Below the pieces are notes generated by a model that made no database searches, was not told the DNA's origin, and saw only the letters and a program-made list of their open reading frames with translations. From Pelotomaculum thermopropionicum SI (GTDB taxonomy: Bacteria > Bacillota > Desulfotomaculia > Desulfotomaculales > Pelotomaculaceae): a stretch of 64,000 nucleotides of DNA. The DNA is taken from positions 1,364,001-1,428,000 of the forward strand of contig AP009389.1 in NCBI GenBank assembly GCA_000010565.1. The letters are read 5' to 3'. Below, one piece after another: positions 56,288 through 64,000 of the stretch. Both the position numbers and the translations under genes were made by a program. The number at the start of each line of letters is the position of its first letter. Position 1 is the first letter of the stretch.

Positions 56288-57574
56288 TTGAATGAAAAAA
56301 ATGTAAAAACAAATTCAAGGAAGAGTTTTTGGTCTGTTGTAGCAGCGCTTGCCGGAGTTCCACTGGTAATGGTTTTGGGCAATTCAATGATTATCCCGGT
56401 TTTACCTGATATACGAAACGCGCTTAACCTTAACCAGGTGGAGGTAAGCCTGATTATCACACTTTTTTCCCTGCCTGCAGGTATAACTATTCCCGTCGCC
56501 GGCTTCCTTTCCGACCGTTACGGCAGGAAAAACGTAATCATTCCTGCTTTAATAGCCTACGGTACAGGTGGAGTAATAGCCGCCCTGGCCCCAGTTTTTC
56601 TTGCAAATAAAGCGTTCCCTCTTATTCTTGCCGGAAGAGTTGTGCAGGGAATTGGCGCGGCCGGTACCGCGCCGATTGCCATGACTTTGTGCGGAGACAT
56701 TTTCCAGGGAAAAGAAAGAAGCAGGTCTTTGGGAGCAATAGAATCTTCAAACGGGCTGGGAAAGGTTATCAGCCCTGTGCTGGGTTCGGCAGTCGGTCTC
56801 ATTTCCTGGTATGCTGCTTTTGCCTTTTTCCCCGCCGTAGTAATTCCTGTAATTATTGCCGTCTGGCTTATTGTCAGAGAGCCGGAGTCTGTTAATCGAC
56901 AGCAAAAAATAAAAGAATATTTCAAATCGTTTAAAGAAACGGTTAAAAACAGGGCCGGATTGCTTCTTGCATCTTACCTATCCGGCGCGGCAGTCCTGAT
57001 GATTCTTTTCGGAGTTTTATTCTTCCTTTCAGAATACTTAGAGCAACGCTTCGGACTGGACGGAATCAAGAAAGGGATTGTGCTGTCGGTACCGGTTCTG
57101 TTCATGAGTATAACGTCTTTTATCACCGGCTTTATTATAAAAAAGAAGAAAACCCTGATGAAGTTAACAACAGTTGCCGGCTTGGCAACAATTACAATTC
57201 CCCTCTCTTTGCTACCCTTTACAAGCAGTCAGGTTGCTTACCTTATTGCCTTTTCATTAACAGGCGTAGGTGCCGGTATGGTACTTCCCTGCCTCAACAT
57301 GCTTGTAACAAGTGCAGCACCTACAGAGGAACGCGGGCTGGTTACGTCTTTATACGGCAGTGTCAGGTTTTTTGGCGTTGCCTTTGGTCCCCCGGCCTGC
57401 GGCTTTTTAATGACCAGAAGCACCGGTCTGTTATTCTGGAGTTCCGCCGCCCTTTCGCTGCTTGCCTGCCTGTTTGTCTTAATGCTCTTAAAAACTCAAG
57501 GCCGGACGGAAGAACAAAAAAAAGGCAATTTATTTATATTCAGCCCGGCAGTTGCCAGAAAACCTTTAAAATAG
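56288..57574 (+). CDS. MFS drug-efflux-type transporter
   Basis: 428 residues with about 12-14 hydrophobic segments. Motifs of the DHA1/DHA2 families: LSDRYGRKNVIIPAL after TM2 (motif A), GVVQGIGAAGTAPIAMTLCG-like segment (written VVQGIGAAGTAPIAMTLCGD here), and a second half starting near residue 220. Likely an efflux pump. The TTG start follows GAGGATGAG. The divergent hypothetical gene shares the promoter region. Confidence 0.9.
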   Translation: MNEKNVKTNSRKSFWSVVAALAGVPLVMVLGNSMIIPVLPDIRNALNLNQVEVSLIITLFSLPAGITIPVAGFLSDRYGRKNVIIPALIAYGTGGVIAALAPVFLANKAFPLILAGRVVQGIGAAGTAPIAMTLCGDIFQGKERSRSLGAIESSNGLGKVISPVLGSAVGLISWYAAFAFFPAVVIPVIIAVWLIVREPESVNRQQKIKEYFKSFKETVKNRAGLLLASYLSGAAVLMILFGVLFFLSEYLEQRFGLDGIKKGIVLSVPVLFMSITSFITGFIIKKKKTLMKLTTVAGLATITIPLSLLPFTSSQVAYLIAFSLTGVGAGMVLPCLNMLVTSAAPTEERGLVTSLYGSVRFFGVAFGPPACGFLMTRSTGLLFWSSAALSLLACLFVLMLLKTQGRTEEQKKGNLFIFSPAVARKPLK

Positions 57575-57611
57575 CAATGTCCCTGCGTCATAAACGTTAT
57601 ATTCTTAAATA

Positions 57612-58196
57612 TTATTTGATATTGCGAAGCCTTTCTTTTTGTTCTTTTAAAGGCACTTCATACTGGCTGTTTAACATGCTCAGTACTTTAGACCATTCTT
57701 CCCGGAATCCGGGCTGTTTTTCTGGATCTGCTTTTAACTTTGTACCGGTCCTTCTTTCAAGAGATTTTACAGTTGCGTTGATCTTTGCCGCAAACCCTTC
57801 TTTAAACTGGCTATAGGTCTGAGCAAGGGCCTGCTCGTAATATTGAAAAAGGTACTTGAGCTGGCTGTAAGCTTTTTCAAGCGACTGCCTGTCTTTCTTT
57901 AACAGGGAAAGCCCTTTCATTGCCTTCTGGCTGCTTTCCAGGCTTAACCTGTCTACAGGAAGATAAATGTTATTTAAAAAGGTTTCCTGTGCCCCTTCTA
58001 TTACGTACTGCCTTACATTTTCCGGGTATTTACCGATTTCGGCAAGAAGATCAAAGTCTTTTTCTCTTAAAAATCTGGCAGCCAGGGCTTTGCCTGCCGG
58101 CTCATACTCCATTCTTTCTATTTCAGATTGAGGCACTTCTTTCCTTTGGTTAAAACGCTGTAGAGCCATTTCATAGGCAGATTTGATTTTGTCCAA
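57612..58196 (-). CDS. Hypothetical protein, helical
   Basis: 194 residues, largely helical with many charged residues (KKDRQSLEKAYSQLKYLFQY), no membrane segment or known motif. It is encoded after the ABC exporter genes on the same strand, with 21 bases between, so it may be part of that operon. Family not recognised. Confidence 0.6.
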   Translation of the reverse strand: MDKIKSAYEMALQRFNQRKEVPQSEIERMEYEPAGKALAARFLREKDFDLLAEIGKYPENVRQYVIEGAQETFLNNIYLPVDRLSLESSQKAMKGLSLLKKDRQSLEKAYSQLKYLFQYYEQALAQTYSQFKEGFAAKINATVKSLERRTGTKLKADPEKQPGFREEWSKVLSMLNSQYEVPLKEQKERLRNIK

Positions 58197-58217
58197 AAGA
58201 TAACCCTCCCTGATTAT

Positions 58218-58994
58218 TTACTTTATTACAAGCCGGCGCAACAATATTACCGGGACTGGAATCAACAGCACCGTTGAAATCAGGATCCATAGAAAATCCC
58301 CCAAAAGTGCAGGGCTCAAATTACCCGTAACCAGCCCCCTGGTCAGGTTTACGACATGATAAAGGGGACTGATCCAGGCCATTTTTTGCACATAACCAGG
58401 CATGCCCGTAAGGGGGAAAAAAACGCCTGAGAAAAGGAAAAGCGGGGTCATGATAAGAGAAAAGAAATAGTTAAAACTATCTATGTTCGGCACCAGGCCG
58501 GTCCATGTCATAGAGATAGCCGCAAAAAGCAGGCCGGAAATGGCCATTAGAGGCGGAACCAGTAGCGCCCATGGCGATGATACCAGGCCGACCGAAGCAA
58601 CTACCAGGAGAATTACCGTACCGTATAAAACGGCTTTAAAGGCTCCAAAAAGCATGTCCCCAGCTACCACGTCTTCAATTCCAGCCGGGGTTGCAATAAT
58701 TGCCTGGTAAATTTTCTGAAACTCTAGCCTGATAAAAATTCCGTACGTACACTCGTAGGAAGTGGCAAACATTGCCGAAGAGGCAATAAGGCCCGGGGCC
58801 AGATAATTCAGGTAAGGAATGCCTTCCATTGGCTGAACGTAAGCCCCCAGACCAAAACCGAGGGCTCCTAAATAAAAGAGCGGTTCAAAGAAATTAAACG
58901 AAATGCTTACCCTCCAGGTTTTCCGGTAAACCATGAAATTTCTTTTAAAAACTTGCCATACCAGTTTTGACAGGCAGTGTTGCATCATTATCAT
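58218..58994 (-). CDS. ABC-2 type permease (NodJ/DrrB-like)
   Basis: 258 residues with about six transmembrane segments (for example YLNYLAPGLIASSAMFATSY, and the closing ILISTVLLIPVPVILL). The family signature near the C-terminus (PLYHVVNLTRGLVTG) is visible. It forms an exporter with the ATPase encoded just upstream; start and stop codons overlap by four bases. Confidence 0.92.
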   Translation of the reverse strand: MIMMQHCLSKLVWQVFKRNFMVYRKTWRVSISFNFFEPLFYLGALGFGLGAYVQPMEGIPYLNYLAPGLIASSAMFATSYECTYGIFIRLEFQKIYQAIIATPAGIEDVVAGDMLFGAFKAVLYGTVILLVVASVGLVSSPWALLVPPLMAISGLLFAAISMTWTGLVPNIDSFNYFFSLIMTPLFLFSGVFFPLTGMPGYVQKMAWISPLYHVVNLTRGLVTGNLSPALLGDFLWILISTVLLIPVPVILLRRLVIK

Positions 58995-59914
58995 CCTGCC
59001 AACTCTTTTCCGGTAAGTTTTAAGAATACATCTTCGAGTGTGGCGTAGCGCATTGTCTGGTAAGAAAACTGCAAAGCCAACGGCCTGAGCGCTTCCATTA
59101 GGCTTTGTCCGTCACTAGGGTAAATAAACAGTGTATCCCCTATTACCATGTAGCCTTTGATTTTATCGCCGGCGGTAAAAACGATTTTTTCCATTAATTC
59201 CGCTCCCCGGCCGATCTCAAGAATCTGCTCTCCAATGTGTTTTTTTATAAGCTGATGTGGCGGTCCTTCTTCCAGTATTTTGCCGTCGTCAATAAATACA
59301 ATCCGGTCGCAAAGCTGCGATGCTTCCTCCATATAGTGGGTGGTAAGAAGAAGTGTCACACCATTTTCTTTCAGCTTCCTCAGCCTCTGCCAGACAAGAT
59401 GCCTTGCCTGGGGATCGAGCCCGGTGGTAGGTTCATCCAGGACCAGTATTTCGGGCGAATTTATCAATGCCCTGGCTATAGCCAGCCTTCTCTTCATTCC
59501 ACCGGACAGTTTATCGACCTTTTCCTTTTTATAGCCGGTAAGATCAAAAAAATCCAGCAACTCTTCTGCCTTGCCCAGGGCCGTCCGGGCCGGAATATCG
59601 AAAAATCCTGCATAAACAAGCAGGTTTTCGAGAACTGTAAGGTCTGGGTCCAAATTGTTGTCCTGGGCCACCACGCCTATCCTTCTTTTTATGTCCCTTG
59701 GCCTTGTTCTGACGTCCATGCCCAGAACAAGCAAAGTGCCCGCAGTTATGCTTGTAAAGCAATAAATCATCTTTACTGTTGAAGATTTGCCGGCGCCATT
59801 CGGGCCGAGCAGGCCGAAGCATTCACGCGGTTTAACGCAAAAGCTGATTTCCTTGACAACCCTTTTGCCGTTGTATTCTTTTACGATGTTGCGGGCATCA
59901 ATCACATTATCCAA
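58991..59914 (-). CDS. ABC transporter ATP-binding protein (NodI/DrrA-like)
   Basis: About 307 residues. Walker A GLLGPNGAGKSSTV (near residue 38), signature KLSGGMKRRLAIARAL, Walker B EILVLDEPTTGLDPQARH. The C-terminal extension (GDTLFIYPSDGQSLM) is as in NodI/DrrA/CcmA-type proteins. TTG 59914 is preferred because AGCGGAGG lies just before it; the longer frame has no ribosome binding site. It energises the permease encoded next. Confidence 0.94.
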   Translation of the reverse strand: MDNVIDARNIVKEYNGKRVVKEISFCVKPRECFGLLGPNGAGKSSTVKMIYCFTSITAGTLLVLGMDVRTRPRDIKRRIGVVAQDNNLDPDLTVLENLLVYAGFFDIPARTALGKAEELLDFFDLTGYKKEKVDKLSGGMKRRLAIARALINSPEILVLDEPTTGLDPQARHLVWQRLRKLKENGVTLLLTTHYMEEASQLCDRIVFIDDGKILEEGPPHQLIKKHIGEQILEIGRGAELMEKIVFTAGDKIKGYMVIGDTLFIYPSDGQSLMEALRPLALQFSYQTMRYATLEDVFLKLTGKELAG

Positions 59915-60006
59915 GGTGCCAGAAACCTCCGCTCCAAGGCAAAAAGACCTGATTTTGTTGCCAATTACTATTATAACTTCAGTCATTACTTTGGTCAAAC
60001 TTTCTC

Positions 60007-60023
60007 AAATTTTATTAAAATTT
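60007..60023 (+). promoter_or_regulatory. AT-rich palindrome upstream of acyl-CoA ligase gene
   Basis: AAATTTT-ATT-AAAATTT, 7-base perfect arms, between the divergent ABC and ligase genes. It may be a fatty-acid regulator operator or chance in AT-rich DNA. Confidence 0.3.
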
Positions 60024-60105
60024 GCTTAATTTTTAATAAATTAAGAGGATTGCTATAAAAACCGTCGAAAAAATTAACAAACCGCATGTAAAGGAGGGCC
60101 TTCAG

Positions 60106-61563
60106 ATTAAAATTTTTAACATTCACAAAAGAATATGTGACAACACAGACAATGTAGCTTTAATCTACCATGACGAAAATGTTACCTACGACGAACTGGA
60201 AAACAATATCGAGCAATTTGCCAGGTTCTTCATGCAACGTGGGCTGGCAAAAGGTGACAGAGTTATTATTGCTCTTCCCAACTGTCCAGAGTTCATTTAT
60301 TCTTACCTCGGTGCAGCGCGCGCCGGGGGCATTGCCGTACCGCTTAACCTTCTTCATACTCCCCGGGAACTTGCCTTTATCATTAAAGATTCCGGGGCGA
60401 AGTTCCTGATTACAAATCAATTTATCGGCCAGCAGATTAAGCAACTGCCGAACCTTGATCTTACCGTTACTATCCTTGACGAAAATAGCATCAAAGAAAT
60501 ACTTTCCTCCCCTCCCGCTGCTTTCCCGGAGGTTAAATCCGAAGATACCTGTACATTCTTGTATACCTCAGGAACTACCGGACAGCCTAAGGCCGTCATG
60601 CTGAGTCATGACAATTTAATTGGCAATGTAATATCAATGGACGAAGCCGCTAAATTCGGGCGGGATGAAAACTTTCTTGTGGTTTTGCCCATGTTTCACA
60701 GTTTCGGGTGGTCCACCAGCGTCCTCTTGCCCCTGTATATAGGCTGTACTGCAACCATTATTGATACTTTCAGGCCTAAAGAACTGCTACAGATTTTATC
60801 TAAAGAAAGAATCACCATTTTTTGCGGCGTACCAAGCATGTTCACGGTCCTTTTAAAAACGCGCCGGCAGACAACTTTCCCTACTCTTAAGTACGCCATT
60901 TCCGGAGGGGATTCCATTTCTGAGGAACATATGCTGGCCTTTGAAAAACTGTTCAATTTTCCAGTTATTGAAGGTTACGGCCTTTCAGAGGCTTCACCGG
61001 TAGTTTGTCTGAACCCTCTTTATGGTGTTCGCAAAATCAAGTCCATCGGGGTTCCCCTGCCCGGCGTTGAAGTTAAAGTGGCTGACGATGATGACCGGGA
61101 ACTGCCTTCAGGCGAGATCGGCGAATTGCTGGTAAAGGGCCCAAATGTTATGAAGGGGTATTACAATAGGGAAGAAGAAACCAGATCAGCCCTAAAAGGG
61201 GGATGGCTGCACACGGGCGACCTGGCCTACCGGGATCAGGACGGTTATTTTTATATAGTCGGCCGTAAGAAGGAATTAATAATAACCTCTGGTTTCAACG
61301 TTTATCCCAAAGAGGTGGAGGAAGTGCTTACGGCCCACCCAACGGTGGCCGAAGCTGCAGTAATCGGTGTACCCCACCCGGTAAAGGGCGAATCGATCAA
61401 AGCGTTTATAGTACCGGAAGAAGGCCGGACACCGGATAAGCAGGAGTTGCTCCGATTTTTAAAAGGTCATCTGGCAGGCTATAAAATACCTGAGACGTTT
61501 GTGATCAGCAGCGAACTTCCACGGGGCGCAACCGGGAAAATTTTAAAGCGCATGTTGAAATAG
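60106..61563 (+). CDS. Acyl-CoA synthetase (AMP-forming), apparent ATT start
   Basis: About 485 residues. AMP-binding motif FLYTSGTTGQPKAVMLSHDN, GYGLSEASPV, and the C-terminal lysine motif RGATGKILKRML are typical of medium/long-chain acyl-CoA ligases. The first conventional ATG (60232, inside ARFFMQRGLAKGD) would remove the family N-terminus YHDENVTYDELENNIEQFAR. AAGGAGGGCC lies 6-7 bases before ATT 60106, so ATT is the best start, as in the fumarase alpha gene. It may activate fatty acids or propionate. Confidence 0.9.
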   Translation: MKIFNIHKRICDNTDNVALIYHDENVTYDELENNIEQFARFFMQRGLAKGDRVIIALPNCPEFIYSYLGAARAGGIAVPLNLLHTPRELAFIIKDSGAKFLITNQFIGQQIKQLPNLDLTVTILDENSIKEILSSPPAAFPEVKSEDTCTFLYTSGTTGQPKAVMLSHDNLIGNVISMDEAAKFGRDENFLVVLPMFHSFGWSTSVLLPLYIGCTATIIDTFRPKELLQILSKERITIFCGVPSMFTVLLKTRRQTTFPTLKYAISGGDSISEEHMLAFEKLFNFPVIEGYGLSEASPVVCLNPLYGVRKIKSIGVPLPGVEVKVADDDDRELPSGEIGELLVKGPNVMKGYYNREEETRSALKGGWLHTGDLAYRDQDGYFYIVGRKKELIITSGFNVYPKEVEEVLTAHPTVAEAAVIGVPHPVKGESIKAFIVPEEGRTPDKQELLRFLKGHLAGYKIPETFVISSELPRGATGKILKRMLK

Positions 61564-61606
61564 GCGGGCATTCAACCCGCCTGTTTATTCATTTTTCAAT
61601 TTCAGG

Positions 61607-63481
61607 TTAAATAAAAAGAGGTTTTTGTAGGTCTTTTATTCCGCCAAAATCAAACCCGGGCAGCTTTCCCCGCGGGGTGTAACAGGTGTGGAGAAGCTTT
61701 TTTGATTTTTCGCTTAGAGGATGTCCGAGAAATTCATCGTATATTTTTTTCACCGCCGGGTTTTCATGGGCCCGCCTTAATTCTCTGGAATAGTCTATTC
61801 GATCCAGGGCGTCGGCGCGGTTATGGCGATAATCCAGCGATATCTCTTTGTGCTCCCTGGTACCGAATATAGGCTGCCCTCCTCCCCCCACGCACCCGCC
61901 GGGACAGGCCATAATCTCCACGTAGTCGAACTTCTCGCCGGCCTTCATTCTGTCCAGCAGAATCCTGGCGTTACCCGTACCGTGAGCTATGGCCACCTTT
62001 ATTGTACGGCCTTTTAATTCCACCAGGGCTTCTTTTATGCCGCTGAAACCGCGAAATTCCTCATAATCAAGGAGGTCAAGCTCCTTGCCGGTAGTGAGAT
62101 AATAAGCCGTGCGCACTGCTGCCTCTATTACACCGCCCGTGGAACCGAAAATGGCTCCGGCACCGCTAGCTATACCCATTGGAGTGTCGTAGTCCTCATC
62201 AGGCAGTTCACGAAAATTTATGCCGGCCTGCCTGATCATCCTGGCCAGTTCCCTGGTAGTAAGGACCCAGTCCACGTCTTTGAACTTGCCGGTACCCATT
62301 TCCGGCCGGCTGGCCTCAAACTTTTTAGCCGTACAGGGCATGACGGCCACTACCACAATCTTCTCCGGGTCGAGGCCCTCCTTCTCTGCAAAGTAGGTTT
62401 TGGTCAGGGCACCGAACATTTCGTGGGGCGATTTGCAGGTGGAAAGGTTTTCAAGAAACTCCGGGTAAAAATGCTCGGCAAACTTTACCCAGCCCGGACT
62501 GCACGAGGAAAGCAAGGGAAGCCTTCCCCTCCCTTCCAGCCTTTCCAGCAGTTCGTAAGCCTCCTCCATTATCGTCAAATCCGCAGTAAAATCGGTAGCA
62601 AAAACCTTGTCGAACCCCAGGCGCCGCAAGGCCGCTACCACCTTTCCGGTAACCACCGTTCCCACCGGGTACCCGAACACCTCGCCTAGGGTTACCTGAA
62701 TGGAAGGGGCGGTTTGTACCACCACGTATTTGTTTGGGTCTTCCAGTGCCTCCCAGACAGAATCAATACATTCTTTTTCGGTAAGTGAAGCGGTGGGGCA
62801 GGCAATGACGCACTGGCCGCAGGTGATGCAGGCCACCCGGGACAGATCCTGCATGAAAGCCGGTGCAATCACCGTGTCGTAGCCACGGTTCAGGGCGGAA
62901 TATACGTTTACTTCCTGCACCTTGCTGCAGATGGCTTCGCACCGCCGGCACTTGATGCATTTGTTGTAGTCCCGGACAATGAAAGGATTTTTGTTCTGGA
63001 CCGGAAGCATCTTCATCTCACCGGTATACCTGATGTTTCTTATGCCCAGGTTGTCCGTAAGATTTTGCAACTCGCAGTTAAGATTGCGGATGCAGGTTGT
63101 GCATTCCCGGTGATGATCAGAAAGGAGCAGTTCCACCATGGTCTTTCTCACCCGCCTGGCCCGCGGCGTGTTAGTGTATACCACCAGTCCCCCGGATGCG
63201 GGATAAACGCAGGAGGCCTGAAGGGTTCTGGTACCTTTCATTTCTATTTCCACCAGGCAGACCCGACAGGAGCCAATTTCATTTATCCGGCGCAGGTAGC
63301 AAAGGCTTGGTATTTCTATGCCGGCCAAGCGCGCCGCTTCCAGGACGCTCATGCCTTTTTCGGCCTCTACTTCCCGGCCGTCGATGATGAGCCTAATTTT
63401 CTCAACCTTTTTTTCGGGGTTGTCATAAAGTTGCCCGGTACTCCGGACCACCGGTCCCGGAGAAAATTCCCTCTTTTCCAA
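61607..63481 (-). CDS. hydA: [FeFe] hydrogenase catalytic subunit, NADH-linked type
   Basis: 624 residues. N-terminal plant-type [2Fe-2S] (CYLRRINEIGSCRVCLVE), then the CTTC His-cys cluster, two [4Fe-4S] ferredoxin motifs (CIKCRRCEAICSK and CITCGQCVIACPT), and the H-cluster domain: L1 LSSCSPGWVKF, L2 MPCTAKKFE, L3 MACPGGCVGGGGQP. It is the catalytic subunit of multimeric electron-bifurcating or NADH-dependent hydrogenases, releasing H2 in syntrophy. TTG 63481 lies 7 bases after AAGGAGGTGA and overlaps the HydB frame by 59 bases. Confidence 0.95.
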   Translation of the reverse strand: MEKREFSPGPVVRSTGQLYDNPEKKVEKIRLIIDGREVEAEKGMSVLEAARLAGIEIPSLCYLRRINEIGSCRVCLVEIEMKGTRTLQASCVYPASGGLVVYTNTPRARRVRKTMVELLLSDHHRECTTCIRNLNCELQNLTDNLGIRNIRYTGEMKMLPVQNKNPFIVRDYNKCIKCRRCEAICSKVQEVNVYSALNRGYDTVIAPAFMQDLSRVACITCGQCVIACPTASLTEKECIDSVWEALEDPNKYVVVQTAPSIQVTLGEVFGYPVGTVVTGKVVAALRRLGFDKVFATDFTADLTIMEEAYELLERLEGRGRLPLLSSCSPGWVKFAEHFYPEFLENLSTCKSPHEMFGALTKTYFAEKEGLDPEKIVVVAVMPCTAKKFEASRPEMGTGKFKDVDWVLTTRELARMIRQAGINFRELPDEDYDTPMGIASGAGAIFGSTGGVIEAAVRTAYYLTTGKELDLLDYEEFRGFSGIKEALVELKGRTIKVAIAHGTGNARILLDRMKAGEKFDYVEIMACPGGCVGGGGQPIFGTREHKEISLDYRHNRADALDRIDYSRELRRAHENPAVKKIYDEFLGHPLSEKSKKLLHTCYTPRGKLPGFDFGGIKDLQKPLFI

Positions 63482-64000
63482 TTCTCTTCACCTCCTTCCG
63501 GGCAGCTTTCATAATGGCGTTCCTGGGACATCTGGCCACGCAGGCGGCGCATTTCACGCATTTCTCAGGGTCTATCCGGTACGGCTTTTTCGGTTCTCCG
63601 TAAATGGCCTGTACAGTGCAGGCTTTGGCGCAGAGGCCGCAGGCTATGCATCTTTCTTCATCCACCCGGTAGTCAAGCAGGGCTTTGCATACACCAGCAG
63701 GACAGGTCTTGTCCATTACATGGGCAATGTACTCTTTCCTGAAATGCCGCAGGGTGGAAAGAACGGGGTTGGGTGCCGTTTGACCCAGGCCGCACAGGGA
63801 AGCATCGCGAATGTCGCCGGCCAGCTCCTCCAGTAAATCAAGGTCTTCCATTTCACCTTTTCCCCCGGTAATTATTCTAAGAATTTCCAGCAGCCTTTTT
63901 GTTCCGACACGGCACGGTGTACAGCGCCCGCACGATTCGTCCTGGGTAAATTCCAGGTAAAAACGGGCTATGTCCACCATGCAGTCGTCTTCGCTCATGA
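63423..64000 (-). CDS. hydB: NuoF-like hydrogenase subunit HydB, C-terminal part (cut by window edge)
   Basis: At least 192 residues, running off the right edge. The NuoF [4Fe-4S] motif SCGRCTPCRVGTK with the CGLGQTAPNPVLSTLRHF block is followed by two ferredoxin clusters (CIACGLCAKAC and CVKCAACVARCP). It oxidises NADH and sends electrons to HydA. Its 5' end, probably with an FMN/NADH-binding domain and a HydC gene, lies outside the window. Confidence 0.93.
   Translation of the reverse strand, partial: MSEDDCMVDIARFYLEFTQDESCGRCTPCRVGTKRLLEILRIITGGKGEMEDLDLLEELAGDIRDASLCGLGQTAPNPVLSTLRHFRKEYIAHVMDKTCPAGVCKALLDYRVDEERCIACGLCAKACTVQAIYGEPKKPYRIDPEKCVKCAACVARCPRNAIMKAARKEVKRIGKEGIFSGTGGPEYRATL

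Noticed and set aside
56155-56460. N-terminal extension of the 55366 gene
   Set aside because: It overlaps the MFS gene on the other strand; a TTG with a good ribosome binding site exists at 56154.

Overview
The window looks like a moderately GC-rich, thermophile-type, spore-forming anaerobic Firmicute of the Peptococcaceae/Desulfotomaculia group. The gene set fits the syntrophic propionate oxidiser Pelotomaculum thermopropionicum very well: a compact methylmalonyl-CoA pathway cluster next to a two-subunit class I fumarase, an NADH-type [FeFe] hydrogenase and spoVK. The species is inferred from recalled gene content, not from a search. TTG and GTG starts behind strong Shine-Dalgarno sequences are common, so many starts below are shorter than the longest open frame.

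Layout. 1-3.4 kb: a cysteine-rich protein, a small HMA-like protein, a c-di-AMP (ydaO-type) riboswitch controlling a secreted CAP-domain protein, and a cysteine desulfurase-like enzyme. 3.4-7.0 kb (minus): an operon of two HgdB-like iron-sulfur proteins, an HgdC-type activase and a corrinoid adenosyltransferase. 7.2-15.3 kb: Hsp20, NUDIX, MinC, GalT, a wrecked glycogen synthase gene, a LarA-like protein, Asp23, a CitE-like lyase, UspA and small proteins. 15.3-28.6 kb: a long plus-strand run miaB-mutS-(hydantoinase-like, deacetylase-like)-mutL-methyltransferase-miaA-hfq-spoVK-ynbB. 28.7-33.1 kb: a LysR regulator, then a citrate/dicarboxylate-type two-component pair with a TRAP binding lipoprotein. 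33.3-37.2 kb: an IS256-family element inserted exactly at the lexA stop codon, lexA with its SOS box, and a second IS with TTAA-type ends.

37.2-54.2 kb is the metabolic heart. A sigma-54 activator with an unusual Rossmann-like N-terminus is followed by a near-perfect -24/-12 promoter, fumarase alpha/beta, succinyl-CoA synthetase beta/alpha (alpha frameshifted as read here), methylmalonyl-CoA mutase large/small, epimerase, the 12S, small and biotinyl subunits of a carboxyltransferase, malate dehydrogenase, the 5S carboxyltransferase subunit and pyruvate:ferredoxin oxidoreductase. Together these carry propionyl-CoA through methylmalonyl-CoA, succinyl-CoA, fumarate, malate and oxaloacetate to pyruvate and acetyl-CoA, with biotin-mediated transcarboxylation coupling oxaloacetate to propionyl-CoA. 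Succinate dehydrogenase and the CoA transferase are not in the window.

54.2-64 kb: a zinc phospholipase C-like protein, an unknown protein, an MFS transporter, an ABC exporter, an acyl-CoA ligase, and an [FeFe] hydrogenase whose NuoF-like partner runs off the right edge.

Most interesting points: apparent ATT start codons on fumarase alpha and the acyl-CoA ligase, the sigma-54 promoter directly before fumarase, the fused regulator, the sucD frameshift, small ORFs and palindromes in leaders, the structured non-coding tail of the IS256 element, and the glgA remnant. I found no CRISPR array, rRNA or tRNA.
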